Notes: a model not told the origin generated them from the sequence alone. Counted from the first letter of the stretch, positions 25,598 through 34,701 are shown. The stretch is 64,000 nt of DNA from Devosia neptuniae (GCF_025452235.1 NZ_CP104965.1:1612001-1676000), one strand, 5' to 3'. Numbers and translations are program-made.

Positions 25598-26998
25598 ATG
25601 AGCATGCGCGTTGAATCGGACTCGATGGGCACCATCAATGTCCCGGATAACAAATATTACGGCGCGCAGACGGCACGAAGCCTGGCCAATTTCGATATTG
25701 GCGGGGAGAAAATGCCCAAGGAAATCGTGCATGCCTTCGGCATCCTGAAAAAGGCTGCGGCTCTGGCCAATAACAAGCTGGGCCTGCTCGACGACAAGAC
25801 GCGCGACCTGATCGTTGCTGCGGCCGATGAGGTGATTGCCGGCAAGCTGGAAGATCATTTCCCGCTCGTCGTGTGGCAGACCGGCTCGGGCACCCAGTCC
25901 AATATGAATGTCAACGAGGTGATCTCCAACCGTGCCATCGAGCTGGCCGGCGGCACCATGGGCTCCAAAAAGCCCGTCCACCCCAATGACCATGTCAATA
26001 TGAGCCAGTCCTCCAACGACACCTATCCGACCGCCATGCATATCGCGGCCGTCGAGGCGCTGGAGAATTACCTGTTTCCGCGCGTCGAAAAGCTGCGCGA
26101 CACGCTGGCCTCCAAGTCGGAAGAATTCATGGATGTGGTCAAGATCGGCCGCACCCATTTGCAGGATGCGACGCCCCTGACCCTGGGCCAGGAAATGAGC
26201 GGCTGGGTCGCCCAGCTCGACCTGGCCGTGCAGGCCATCAAGGTGACTATTCCCCAGCTCAAGGAGCTGGCGCTGGGCGGCACCGCCGTCGGCACCGGGC
26301 TCAATGCCCATCCCGATTATGCCGTGGCCGTGGCCAAGGAGATCGCCGCGCTGTCCGGGCATGACTTCGTCACCGCCCCCAACAAATATGCCGTCATGGC
26401 CGGCCACGACGCCTTTGTCGGCACCTCGGGGGCGCTCAAGCAATTGGCTGCCGCCCTGATGAAGATTGCCAATGACGTGCGTTGGCTGGCCTCCGGCCCG
26501 CGCTCGGGCCTGGGCGAAATCACTATTCCGGAAAACGAGCCGGGGAGCTCGATCATGCCGGGCAAGGTCAATCCGACCCAGTCGGAAGCCATGACCATGG
26601 TGGCCGTGCAGGTCATGGGCAATGACGCTGCGATCGGTTTTGCCGCGAGCCAGGGCAATTTCGAGCTCAATGTGTTCAAGCCGGTCATTGCCTATAATTT
26701 CCTGCAATCTGTGCGGCTGCTGGCCGATGCGGCGCGGTCGTTCAACGACAATTGCGCCATCGGCATCGAGCCCGACCGGGCCCGCATCAAGGAATTGGTC
26801 GACAAGTCGCTGATGCTGGTCACCGCGCTCAACCGCAAGATCGGCTACGACAATGCCGCCAAGATCGCCAAGACCGCGCACAAGAACGGCACCACCCTGC
26901 GCGAAGAAGCCATCGCCTTGGGCCTGCTCACCGGCGAGGAATTCGACGCCGAAGTGAAGCCCGAACAGATGGTCGGACCGCTCAAGCTGAAGAAGTAA
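25598..26998 (+). CDS. fumC: Class II fumarate hydratase
   Basis: The enzyme interconverts fumarate and malate in the TCA cycle without an iron-sulfur cluster. The 466-residue protein has the superfamily signature [15 protein letters not shown], plus [14 protein letters not shown] and [20 protein letters not shown] six bases upstream fixes the ATG at 25598; the in-frame codon at 25514 lies in the rpmF terminator and is rejected. A hairpin follows the stop. Confidence 0.97.
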   Translation: MSMRVESDSMGTINVPDNKYYGAQTARSLANFDIGGEKMPKEIVHAFGILKKAAALANNKLGLLDDKTRDLIVAAADEVIAGKLEDHFPLVVWQTGSGTQSNMNVNEVISNRAIELAGGTMGSKKPVHPNDHVNMSQSSNDTYPTAMHIAAVEALENYLFPRVEKLRDTLASKSEEFMDVVKIGRTHLQDATPLTLGQEMSGWVAQLDLAVQAIKVTIPQLKELALGGTAVGTGLNAHPDYAVAVAKEIAALSGHDFVTAPNKYAVMAGHDAFVGTSGALKQLAAALMKIANDVRWLASGPRSGLGEITIPENEPGSSIMPGKVNPTQSEAMTMVAVQVMGNDAAIGFAASQGNFELNVFKPVIAYNFLQSVRLLADAARSFNDNCAIGIEPDRARIKELVDKSLMLVTALNRKIGYDNAAKIAKTAHKNGTTLREEAIALGLLTGEEFDAEVKPEQMVGPLKLKK

Positions 26999-27004
26999 GG
27001 CACT

Positions 27005-27023
27005 CCTCGGGCTCGACCCGAGG
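27005..27023. terminator. Hairpin between convergent fumC and the 86-residue gene
   Basis: CCTCGGG-ctcga-CCCGAGG follows the fumC stop by six bases. There is no strong T-run, so terminator activity is only plausible. Confidence 0.5.
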
Positions 27024-27037
27024 GGCAGTAATCCCCG

Positions 27038-27298
27038 CTAGGCCAGAAGCGTCTTACGATAGCCCGGCGGCATGCGCCGCTGGGTGGACCGGGCGCGGCT
27101 GGCATAAAGGCCGATGGCGCCTTCGAGCGGTGGCCGCTGGCGGGGACGCTGCTGTCCCAGTTGCGCCCGGCCGGTCAGCAATTGGCTGACGAACGCCGCG
27201 CCGGTCTGGCTGTGCAGCAGCGAGGGTTTGGGGCCCGCCGGTTCGAGCGCAACCGGCAGTCCCGAGATAGGCCCGATTTCCGTCTCAAAATCAGCCAT
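27038..27298 (-). CDS. Hypothetical protein (86 aa)
   Basis: I do not recognise a family. The sequence starts MADFETEIGPISGLPVAL and is rich in Pro, Gln and Arg in the middle (LGQQRPRQRPPLEGAIG), ending MPPGYRKTLLA. It looks largely unstructured with a basic C-terminal half. GAGG is well spaced before the ATG and codon use fits the genome, so I believe it is real. It lies on the minus strand, 139 bases downstream of gloB. It shows no membrane segment or signal peptide. Confidence 0.55.
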   Translation of the reverse strand: MADFETEIGPISGLPVALEPAGPKPSLLHSQTGAAFVSQLLTGRAQLGQQRPRQRPPLEGAIGLYASRARSTQRRMPPGYRKTLLA

Positions 27299-27437
27299 TT
27301 ATGCCTCGCCTGTATCAAAGCGGGCCAGATTGTCCCGGAATGGGACGGGTGCTCTGGCGCGTTACCCTATACAGGGCAAACGTTATGCCAGATGCTAACA
27401 GTCTGTTAACCTATTGCAGCGCGAAAGCGGTGGATTG

Positions 27438-28205
27438 TCAGAAACTATCCTTGCCCTTGCGCAGGGCGGCGAACACTTCGGCGGGCGCCGCATTCTCCAA
27501 TCCATAATAGGCGGCGATCACCTTGTCGTCCGCTCGCAGGAACGGATTGGTGGCTTTTTCGGTTCCCAGGCTCACCGGAATCGTAGCTTTTCCGGCCTGC
27601 CGCAGCGCCTTGACCTCCTCGGCCCGCGCCTGCAGCGCCTTGTTGTCGGGATCGACCGACAGCGCAAAGCGGGCATTACTCTCGGTATATTCATGGCCGC
27701 AATAGATCAGCGTGTCGTCGGGGAAGTCACGTAACGCCTTGATTCCATTCCACATTGGCTCGGGTGTGCCCTCGAACATCCGCCCGACGCCGAGCGAGAA
27801 CAGCGCGTCAGCGGTGAACAGATGCTTGCCGATCTTGTCGTGAAAAACCACGTGACCCAGCGTATGGCCGGGCGTGGCATAGACATCGAACACCGTCTCG
27901 CCCAGCTGGATCTGGTCGCCGGCCTCTACCAGTTCATCCAACCCGGCAATCTTGTCGGCCTCGGCCTTGGGGCCAACCACCCGCACCCCATACTCCGCCT
28001 TGAGTTCGGGGATAGCCTCGACATGGTCGATATGGTGGTGAGTGATGAAAATATCGCTGAGCGTCCAACCCCGGTAGAGCAAGGCATTCTTGATGGCCGC
28101 GGCCTCGGGAGCATCGATGGCGGCGGTGCGGCCGGTGGCGGTGTCGTGCACCAGATAGCCGAAATTGTCGCTGCGCGCCGCAAAGACGTCGACGATCAAA
28201 CCCAT
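27438..28205 (-). CDS. gloB: Hydroxyacylglutathione hydrolase (glyoxalase II)
   Basis: The metallo-beta-lactamase fold hydrolase releases D-lactate from S-lactoylglutathione, the second step of methylglyoxal detoxification. The metal motif is THHHIDH (His56, His58, Asp60, His61), followed by TPGHTLGHV, HLFTADALFSLGVGRMFEG and IYCGHEYTESNARFA. GGAG lies seven bases before the ATG at 28205; the longer frame to 28286 has no such site. It is divergent from a methyltransferase gene and complements mgsA at 4.2 kb. Confidence 0.95.
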   Translation of the reverse strand: MGLIVDVFAARSDNFGYLVHDTATGRTAAIDAPEAAAIKNALLYRGWTLSDIFITHHHIDHVEAIPELKAEYGVRVVGPKAEADKIAGLDELVEAGDQIQLGETVFDVYATPGHTLGHVVFHDKIGKHLFTADALFSLGVGRMFEGTPEPMWNGIKALRDFPDDTLIYCGHEYTESNARFALSVDPDNKALQARAEEVKALRQAGKATIPVSLGTEKATNPFLRADDKVIAAYYGLENAAPAEVFAALRKGKDSF

Positions 28206-28308
28206 GAAACTGCTCCTTGAATAGATTATTGCCCGAAAGCTAGCTGCGCGCACCTGACATGGCAAAGGCCCATTAGACAAGTTCATCGCACTGCGGCAGA
28301 GTTAGCAT

Positions 28309-29040
28309 ATGACGAGCGATGTCACCCGCCTGATTGGCTATTACAAATCTCCCCTGGGCCGGATTTCCCGCACACTGGTGCGCGAACAGGTGCTGGGCCT
28401 GGCCGGCGATGTGGCGGGTCTGCGGGTGCTGGGGCTGGGCTTTGCCACGCCCTATATGCGCTTTGCGCTGGGCCAAGCGGAACGGGTGCTGGCCTTCATG
28501 CCGGCGCGGCAAGGCGCGTCGGCCTGGCCGCGGGAGGGCCCGTCCCACACCGTCTTGTGCGATCCGCTCGAAATGCCGCTGACTGATGCCTCGATCGATC
28601 TGACCATTGCCGTGCATATGCTCGAGCATGTGTCGGACGATGAAGAATTGATGCGCGAATTGTGGCGGGTCACTGCGCCCAATGGGCATCTGATTCTGGT
28701 CGTGCCGCGGCGGCGCGGCATCTGGGCGCAGCGCGACAATACCCCCTTCGGCTCGGGCAATCCCTATTCGGGCGGGCAGCTGGAAAAGCTGCTGCGCGAC
28801 CATAGTTTCGTGCCCGTGGCCTGGCGGGACGGGCTGTTCCTGCCCCCGTTCCAGTCTTCGCTGGTGCTGAAATCAACGCGCTTTTTCGAAGGCGTGGGGC
28901 GCTTGTTCGGCCCGGCAATGAGTGGGGTGATCTGCGTGCGGGCGCGTAAGGAGGCCTTTCCGGCCGTCCCCCGGCGCAAGAAGGAAGAGCGCTTCGTGCG
29001 CGTACCGGGCTTGAGCGCTGCGACGGCGCGCCAAGGCTAG
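28309..29040 (+). CDS. Class I SAM-dependent methyltransferase
   Basis: A 243-residue protein of the Methyltransf_11 type. Motif I is degenerate (LRVLGLGFATPYM instead of the glycine-rich ExGxGxG), but later motifs are good: CDPLEMPLTDASIDLTIAVHMLEHV and LWRVTAPNGHLILVVP. The C-terminal tail is basic. SAM binding may be weakened by the altered loop. The divergent gloB-methyltransferase arrangement is one I associate with related Hyphomicrobiales. The substrate is unknown. Confidence 0.85.
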   Translation: MTSDVTRLIGYYKSPLGRISRTLVREQVLGLAGDVAGLRVLGLGFATPYMRFALGQAERVLAFMPARQGASAWPREGPSHTVLCDPLEMPLTDASIDLTIAVHMLEHVSDDEELMRELWRVTAPNGHLILVVPRRRGIWAQRDNTPFGSGNPYSGGQLEKLLRDHSFVPVAWRDGLFLPPFQSSLVLKSTRFFEGVGRLFGPAMSGVICVRARKEAFPAVPRRKKEERFVRVPGLSAATARQG

Positions 29041-29109
29041 TGCTTTCCTTTGCCATAGCGCGTCAGGTTGACTATGGTCCGCGCGGTTTTGACCCCGATA
29101 AGCAGCACC

Positions 29110-30207
29110 ATGTCCGACGATCTTCGCCCAACGCCGCAGCCCGGTATCCTCGACATTTCGCCCTATGTGCCCGGCAAGTCCGGCGCGCCAGGCAGCAAGG
29201 TCGTCAAGCTCTCGTCCAATGAATCCCCGCTGGGGGCCAGCCCCAAGGCGATCGAGGCATTCCGGTCGGTCGCGGATCATCTTGAAATCTATCCCGAGGG
29301 ATCCTCGAAAATCCTGCGCACGGCGCTGGGCGAGGTGCATGGCATCGATCCCGAGCGCATCGTCTGCGGCAATGGCTCGGACGATCTGCTGCACCTGCTC
29401 GGGCAATGCTATCTGGGCGAGGGCGATGAGGCGCTGATGAACCAATATGGGTTTTCGGTCTACCCCATCATTACCAGGGCGACGGGCGCCAGTATCGTCA
29501 AGGTGGACGCCACCAATTACGCCGCCGATGTCGATGCGCTGCTGGCCGCAGTGACGCCGCGCACCAAGATCGTCTGGCTGGACAATCCGAACAATCCGAC
29601 CGGCACCTATCTCAGCGACGCCGAAGTGCGGCGGCTGCATGCCGGGCTGCGGCACGATATCCTGCTCGTCATCGACAGCGCCTATGCCGAATATGTGACG
29701 GCGGCAGATTATTCGGTGGGGCTGGAGCTCGTGGGTGAGGCCGACAATGTCGTAATGGTTCGCACCTTCTCCAAAATGGGGCTGGCGGCGGCGCGTATTG
29801 GCTGGATGGTGGGACCGGCCCATGTCGTGGATGTCATCAACCGCATTCGCGGGCCGTTCAACGTCAATCTGCCGGCGCAGCTGGCGGGAGCGGCGGCGAC
29901 GCGCGATGTGGAATTCACCGCGCGGCTCAATGCGCATAATGCCAAGTGGCGTGACTGGCTGGTGAGCGAGCTGGATGGCAATTACATGCATGTCGTGCCC
30001 AGCCAGGCCAATTTCGTCATGGTGCTGTTTCCCGATGCCGAGCATGCTGCGCTGGCCTTCGAGACGCTGATGCAGCGCGGGTTGATCGTGCGCGAAATCG
30101 GCACATCCTATGGCATTCCGCACGGCTTGCGCATTTCCATCGGCAGCGAACAGGCCATGATTGGCGTTGCCGGCATTCTCAAGGCATTGGTGAAAACCGC
30201 ATCATGA
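29110..30207 (+). CDS. hisC: Histidinol-phosphate aminotransferase
   Basis: A PLP-dependent fold-type I transaminase of 365 residues. It has KLSSNESPLGASPKA at the N-terminus, DNPNNPTG, the Asp in LLVIDSAYAEY, and the PLP Lys222 in RTFSKMGLAAARIGW. It serves histidine synthesis; HisC-like enzymes next to a prephenate/arogenate dehydrogenase gene often also transaminate aromatic keto acids. The ATG at 29110 begins the conserved part. Its stop overlaps the next gene by four bases (ATGA), so the two are coupled. Confidence 0.93.
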   Translation: MSDDLRPTPQPGILDISPYVPGKSGAPGSKVVKLSSNESPLGASPKAIEAFRSVADHLEIYPEGSSKILRTALGEVHGIDPERIVCGNGSDDLLHLLGQCYLGEGDEALMNQYGFSVYPIITRATGASIVKVDATNYAADVDALLAAVTPRTKIVWLDNPNNPTGTYLSDAEVRRLHAGLRHDILLVIDSAYAEYVTAADYSVGLELVGEADNVVMVRTFSKMGLAAARIGWMVGPAHVVDVINRIRGPFNVNLPAQLAGAAATRDVEFTARLNAHNAKWRDWLVSELDGNYMHVVPSQANFVMVLFPDAEHAALAFETLMQRGLIVREIGTSYGIPHGLRISIGSEQAMIGVAGILKALVKTAS

Positions 30208-31178
30208 GTGTCAAATTTCGCAAACTCGCGCTGATCGGCATTGGCCTGATCGGCTCCTCCATCGCGCTGGCTGCCCGCCGGCAGGGATTGGCCGAGATGA
30301 TCGCCATCTCCACCCGCAAGAGCGAAACGCTGGAAGAGGCGCGGGCGCTCAATCTGGGCGATATCTATACGCTGGATGCCGCCGAAGCCGTGCGCGGCGC
30401 GGACCTGGTGATCCTCTGCGCGCCGGTGGGCGCCTATGAGGCGATCGCCAAGGCGATCGCGCCGGCGCTGGAGCCGGGGGCGATCCTTTCCGATGTCGGG
30501 TCGGTCAAGGCGCATGTGGTCAAGGTTGTGGGCCCGCATGTGCCCGCTGGGGTCAGCTTTATCCCCGGCCATCCCATTGCTGGCACCGAGCATTCGGGGC
30601 CCTCGGCGGGCTTTGCCGAATTGTTCGCCGGCCGCTGGTGCATTCTGACGCCGCAACCCGATGTGCCGCAGGCGCAGACTGAAAAGCTCGCGGCTTTCTG
30701 GGAAGGCATGGGCAGCGATGTCGAAATCATGGAAGCGGGGCACCACGATATGGTGCTGGCCATTACCAGCCATATTCCGCATCTGATCGCCTACAATATC
30801 GTCGGCACGGCGGATGACCTTGAAACCGTCACCAAGTCCGAAGTCATCAAGTTCTCGGCGGGCGGGTTCCGTGATTTTACCCGTATTGCCGCATCCGATC
30901 CGGTGATGTGGCGCGATGTGTTCCTGACCAATCGCGAAGCGGTGCTGGAAATGCTGGGGCGGTTTCTTGAGGACCTTTCCGTGCTGCAGCGGGCGGTCGA
31001 TAGCGGGGATGGTCCGGCGCTGGAGTCGATCTTCACGCGCACACGCGCCATCCGCCGCTCGATCATTTCGGCGGGCCAGGAAACCGCCGCTCCCGATTTC
31101 GGCCGGCCGCATGAAGCGCCGCCCGCGCCCGCCGCGCCGTTGTTCGTGCGCGAGCATGGCGGGGGCGACGACGCTTAG
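30204..31178 (+). CDS. Prephenate/arogenate dehydrogenase family protein
   Basis: A TyrA-type enzyme for tyrosine synthesis. The NAD(P) loop is ALIGIGLIGSS, then ILCAPVGAYE, DVGSVKAHVV and PGHPIAGTEHSGP with the catalytic-type His. The 324-residue protein ends in a Pro/Ala-rich tail of about 35 residues. It is translationally coupled to hisC, which fits a role in aromatic amino-acid synthesis. Whether prephenate or arogenate is preferred cannot be told from sequence. Confidence 0.93.
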   Translation: MSVKFRKLALIGIGLIGSSIALAARRQGLAEMIAISTRKSETLEEARALNLGDIYTLDAAEAVRGADLVILCAPVGAYEAIAKAIAPALEPGAILSDVGSVKAHVVKVVGPHVPAGVSFIPGHPIAGTEHSGPSAGFAELFAGRWCILTPQPDVPQAQTEKLAAFWEGMGSDVEIMEAGHHDMVLAITSHIPHLIAYNIVGTADDLETVTKSEVIKFSAGGFRDFTRIAASDPVMWRDVFLTNREAVLEMLGRFLEDLSVLQRAVDSGDGPALESIFTRTRAIRRSIISAGQETAAPDFGRPHEAPPAPAAPLFVREHGGGDDA

Positions 31179-32155
31179 TAGAGCGGCGGAATGGCGGCTA
31201 TGGGGACCAGACCCGAATAGATGCCGCCGGCGCGGAAGTTGAGTTGGTTGGTATAGGTGCCATCGGCGCTTGGCGTGCCCAGCACCAGAGTGCGCCAGGG
31301 CTCGGCCAATAGGGGCCCGATGCGTTCGGCGACGCCGGTGGATTTGATATCGATCTGGCCCTCAACCTGGCCGGCATCGTCGAGCTTGAGGTCGCCGCTG
31401 GCATCGAGTGTGGATGCGGCATCGCTGCCGCGCACCGAGACCAGCTTGAGTTGACCACCCGCTTGCTGCCAGAGCGTGAGCAGCAGCGGATCGCCCCAAT
31501 TGCGGATGTCGTCGGGCAGGCCGTTCAGTTCGAGCTCGATTTCGGCACTGGTGTCGGTCAGCGTCAGGCCGGGATAGGCCAGGTTCTGAGCATGGATATA
31601 GCCAGCGAGTGCGGACAGGTGGCGGTCACTATCGTGCTGCTCGGGAATGTCGAGCAGATGGGCTTCGATCAGCGGGCTTTGCGCCAGGACGTTATTGCCC
31701 ATCAGCGTATCGGACCAGACCACATCCTTGCCGATGATGGAGAGGCGGGAGATGCGCCAGTCATCAATGCGGATGCTGGCTTCGAGACCTGACCAGGCCA
31801 GCGTGTTGCGCAGGCCGGTAAAGGCGTCGGTGATACTGGCGGGGCCCAGGGCGGAGGCCAGCAGATGGGTGGGGCGATAGACCATGATGCTGGCGCGAAT
31901 GCCGGGGATTTCGGTCAGCAGGTCCCCGCTGGCGATTTTGGCGTCGGTGCAATCGACATCGAAGCGGAACGGGAAGCCGCCGACATTGAGCGTGCCGCAG
32001 GTGAGGCGCGGACTGGTGATGCCGTCGGCCTGGGCCTGAGCCTCGATATTTTGCCGGACGAGGCCGGCGATGACCAGCCAGGCCGCACTCCAGGCGAGGA
32101 CGACAAACAGCATGACGCTGCCGAGAATGATGATTCGCTTCTTCATGGGGAGCAC
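31175..32155 (-). CDS. DUF2125 domain-containing protein
   Basis: A 326-residue exported or anchored protein with an N-terminal membrane segment (IIILGSVMLFVVLAWSAAWLV, about residues 6-27). The long domain contains CGTLNVGGFPFRFDVDCTDAKI, typical of DUF2125 proteins of Hyphomicrobiales. The family has no assigned function; its beta-rich layout resembles lipid- or AsmA-like envelope proteins. GAGG is six bases before the GTG at 32155; the ATG at 32146 is an alternative. It overlaps the convergent dehydrogenase gene by four bases. Confidence 0.85.
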   Translation of the reverse strand: MLPMKKRIIILGSVMLFVVLAWSAAWLVIAGLVRQNIEAQAQADGITSPRLTCGTLNVGGFPFRFDVDCTDAKIASGDLLTEIPGIRASIMVYRPTHLLASALGPASITDAFTGLRNTLAWSGLEASIRIDDWRISRLSIIGKDVVWSDTLMGNNVLAQSPLIEAHLLDIPEQHDSDRHLSALAGYIHAQNLAYPGLTLTDTSAEIELELNGLPDDIRNWGDPLLLTLWQQAGGQLKLVSVRGSDAASTLDASGDLKLDDAGQVEGQIDIKSTGVAERIGPLLAEPWRTLVLGTPSADGTYTNQLNFRAGGIYSGLVPIAAIPPLY

Positions 32156-32282
32156 TCTTATCCTCGGCGGTGCTGCGGCTAAAGCCGTTCAGCGTGGGTA
32201 AATCCGGGTCGATCTATAATTGCATGGCAACTAGATGCAGAGGGCCGTTGCCGCAATCGCGCAGCTTTACTAGGATTCTGGT

Positions 32283-32849
32283 GTGGATATGACGCTGAAC
32301 GCACAATCGAGCCTGCTGCCAACCCATTGGGTGTTCGGCTATGGCTCGCTGATCTGGAACCCCGGCTTTGCCCATATCAGCGCGCAGCAGGGCCTGTTGC
32401 GCGGCGCGCATCGCTCGCTGTCGATCATTTCAACCCATCATCGCGGTACGGCCGAACGGCCGGGACTGGTGTTCGGGCTGGCGCGGGGCGGGGCCTGCCG
32501 GGGTATGGTGTTTGAGGTGGCCGAGGCGGATTGGGCGGCGGTGCGGGAATATCTGGAAGAACGCGAGCAGGTGACCTCGGTCTATCGCGACGTGATGCGC
32601 CCGGTGCGGCTGGCCGACGGGCGGATGGTGAGCGCCCTGGCCTTTGTGGTCGACGAGGCCCATGAGCAATTTGCCGGGCGGCTGTCGCTGGAGCAGCAAT
32701 TGGCCATGGTTCGGGCCGGGGTGGGGCTATCGGGCCGCAATGTGGATTATGTGATCAATACGGCGCGCCATCTGGCAACGCTGGGGATCCGGGACCGGCA
32801 GCTGATGGCGCTGGTGGATATGCTCGAAGAGGGTGCGGAAGCCGCCTAG
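32283..32849 (+). CDS. ChaC-type gamma-glutamylcyclotransferase (short form)
   Basis: ChaC enzymes cleave glutathione to 5-oxoproline and Cys-Gly. The cyclotransferase motif is FGYGSLIWNPGF, and the conserved acidic residue is in VREYLEEREQ. A GTG at 32283 follows AGGA by seven bases; the ATG at 32289 is the alternative. This copy is about 50 residues shorter at the N-terminus than the second ChaC at 40421-41140, and the two are clearly diverged paralogues. Confidence 0.92.
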   Translation: MDMTLNAQSSLLPTHWVFGYGSLIWNPGFAHISAQQGLLRGAHRSLSIISTHHRGTAERPGLVFGLARGGACRGMVFEVAEADWAAVREYLEEREQVTSVYRDVMRPVRLADGRMVSALAFVVDEAHEQFAGRLSLEQQLAMVRAGVGLSGRNVDYVINTARHLATLGIRDRQLMALVDMLEEGAEAA

Positions 32850-32853
32850 GACC

Positions 32854-33195
32854 TCAGGCCGCCTGGGCGGCCATGGGTTCGGCGCCTTCGAGGTCCCAGA
32901 TGGTACTGAGGCGTTCGGAATCGGCGGCGGGGGAGACGAGGCGGAAGACCCGGTCGGCGCAGTCCAGCGCGAGGCGGAAACGGCTCCGGCTCATCGGATC
33001 ACTCACGAGATCGGCGGTCGAGCCGACCCAGAGTACGTGGCTACCCTTCGCGATAATGTAGAGCTCGGCTTCGCCCATGGCGAAATGTTCGAGATTTTCG
33101 CTGACCAGGTCATAGGAGCGGCCCGAACGGCCCTGCCAATTGGTCCCACGGCTAAAGCCGCGTGTCACAATCCTGCCCTCAACCATGCCAGCCAT
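32854..33195 (-). CDS. Uncharacterised small protein under a LexA-box promoter (113 aa)
   Basis: I do not recognise a named family. The protein is soluble, with a central segment YDLVSENLEHFAMGEAELYI, then HVLWVGSTADLVSD, a basic patch SRSRFRLALDCADRVFRL and the end IWDLEGAEPM. It has no signal peptide, membrane segment or known catalytic motif. GGGGA lies seven bases before the ATG at 33195. The promoter has its -10 inside a GTTC-N7-GTTC LexA box, so DNA damage should induce it. It converges on the first ChaC gene (gap of four bases). A role in the SOS response, such as a checkpoint or repair accessory, is inference from the promoter alone. Confidence 0.75.
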   Translation of the reverse strand: MAGMVEGRIVTRGFSRGTNWQGRSGRSYDLVSENLEHFAMGEAELYIIAKGSHVLWVGSTADLVSDPMSRSRFRLALDCADRVFRLVSPAADSERLSTIWDLEGAEPMAAQAA

Positions 33196-33222
33196 TGCCG
33201 TGTCCCCTGTTCAGTAGAACAA

Positions 33223-33256
33223 GAACAAAATTAGAACAAAATGCCGCAGCTGTCAA
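33223..33256 (-). promoter_or_regulatory. LexA-type SOS box overlapping a sigma70-like promoter
   Basis: On the minus strand TTGACA (33256-33251), a 17-base spacer and TAATTT (33233-33228) form a strong promoter. The -10 is enclosed in GTTC-taatttt-GTTC (33237-33223), the alphaproteobacterial LexA consensus. A third GTTC follows two bases later (33220-33217). The only gene it can drive is the 113-residue gene at 32854-33195. Confidence 0.8.
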
Positions 33257-33329
33257 GCTGGCACCCATGTCGTTCCTACATCTATGTATGTGACAGCAGG
33301 TTCTGTCAATATATAGTGGTGTGGGGCCG

Positions 33330-34133
33330 TCAGGAGCGCGAAGCTTTGAGAGCGTCGATCCTGCTGCTGAGATCGGGGTCCAGGGGACGCGAAAGGCCCT
33401 TTTCCGCAGCAGCGAGAATCAGATCAGTCGATTCGGATTCGATGGCTTTTTTGAGTCGGGCGGAGAAAACATCAGGCGGCAGCCCGGGTTCGATGGCGGG
33501 CAAGAATTTGGCTTCGGCCTTGCCTGGCCAGATGACCAGGCTATTGCGACCCCAGAACAGGCCGGAATTCAGCGCCACCGGCACGACGGGCACGTTCAAC
33601 TCGCCATACATGCGCACAATGCCCTGCCGGTAATCGGCGGGAGCAAGCGGAGCCTTGCGGGTGCCTTCGGGAAAAATCACGATGCGGCAGCCGCGATCGA
33701 TGGCGGCATGGGCCTGGGTCATCAATTGAGGAATGGCATCGGCACCGCGGCGGCGATCGACAGCGATGCAATCGAGCGAGCGAGCGGCCCAGCCAAAGAA
33801 TGGCAGGTCCATTAGCTCCTGCTTGATGATGTAGGCGGGGCGGCCAGTATAGGGAAAAACGGCGAAGACGTCCCAATCGGACTGGTGCTTGCTGGCAATG
33901 ATGCAGCCGCCCTCCGGGATATTCTCTGCGCCAGTGACGATGGTGCGCACCCCCGTCAGCACGCGCAACAGCCACACATTGGAGCGGCACCAATATTTGG
34001 CCAGCGTCCAGGCGAGATTGGTGCGGCGGCGCGTGATCAGCCAGAGCAGGCCGATGATGATGGCGATGATGGCGGTCTGGCCAATGAAGACCACATAGAA
34101 CAGCGCCGTGCGGATCGCCTGGATGAACTTCAA
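33330..34133 (-). CDS. plsC: 1-acyl-sn-glycerol-3-phosphate acyltransferase
   Basis: PlsC makes phosphatidic acid in phospholipid synthesis. It is a membrane enzyme of 267 residues with an N-terminal hydrophobic region (about 10-33). The acyltransferase motifs are SKHQSDWD (His83, Asp88) and VIFPEGTRK; the substrate loop PVVPVALNSGLFW follows. The start codon is TTG at 34133, with AGAGAGG six bases upstream. It follows the YcxB-type gene in the ftsE-ftsX-ycxB-plsC run on the minus strand. Confidence 0.93.
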   Translation of the reverse strand: MKFIQAIRTALFYVVFIGQTAIIAIIIGLLWLITRRRTNLAWTLAKYWCRSNVWLLRVLTGVRTIVTGAENIPEGGCIIASKHQSDWDVFAVFPYTGRPAYIIKQELMDLPFFGWAARSLDCIAVDRRRGADAIPQLMTQAHAAIDRGCRIVIFPEGTRKAPLAPADYRQGIVRMYGELNVPVVPVALNSGLFWGRNSLVIWPGKAEAKFLPAIEPGLPPDVFSARLKKAIESESTDLILAAAEKGLSRPLDPDLSSRIDALKASRS

Positions 34134-34178
34134 ATCGGACCTCTCTGGCGCAACAGACGGCCAGCTTCTGCAGCGTTC

Positions 34179-34697
34179 TTAATGGGCAATGCCGCTGCTG
34201 GCGAGATATTCCCGCAATTGTGCAAGCTGATCGGCGCTCAGCAGCCGCTTGGGCAGCATGCGATAGATGCGGGGACCTTCAAAGAGCAGGATGATCTTGT
34301 CGTTTTCGAGCCAGGAATGCAGGTGCGCCCAGGGCACCAGGTTCTCTCCATATTCGGAGCTGAAGCTTAGCCCCTCGGGCGACCAGCTGTAGTCGACGGG
34401 CGCGCGCAGGATCTTTTGGGCGGCAAAGGCCTGGCGGGCGGCGCGTGGCCCCAGGATCAGCGTCATGCCCACGATTATGGCGATGGGCAACACGGCGATC
34501 AGAACGATGATGGCGACAAAGGGGATGGTCGCGGCCCCATCGGTCCCGACGGTGATGGCGATAAGGGCGATGATCAGAAACAGCCACATCGCACCAAAGC
34601 GCAGCAGAGTGGAGCGGCGCAGCAGGAAGGACAGGCCGTAGAGCCTTTGCGCTGCCACGGCGTCCGCTTCGGTGAGGGCGACTCTGACCGGCTGCAT
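34179..34697 (-). CDS. YcxB-like membrane protein
   Basis: A 172-residue protein with two membrane segments (about residues 35-52 and 58-82) and a C-terminal YcxB-like domain containing VDYSWSPEGLSFSSEYGENLVPWAHLHSW and LPKRLLSADQLAQLREYL (cited in part). This domain is common in small membrane proteins of unknown function. It starts four bases after the ftsX stop, so it is probably cotranscribed with ftsEX and plsC. Confidence 0.8.
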   Translation of the reverse strand: MQPVRVALTEADAVAAQRLYGLSFLLRRSTLLRFGAMWLFLIIALIAITVGTDGAATIPFVAIIVLIAVLPIAIIVGMTLILGPRAARQAFAAQKILRAPVDYSWSPEGLSFSSEYGENLVPWAHLHSWLENDKIILLFEGPRIYRMLPKRLLSADQLAQLREYLASSGIAH

Positions 34698-34701
34698 GGC
34701 T

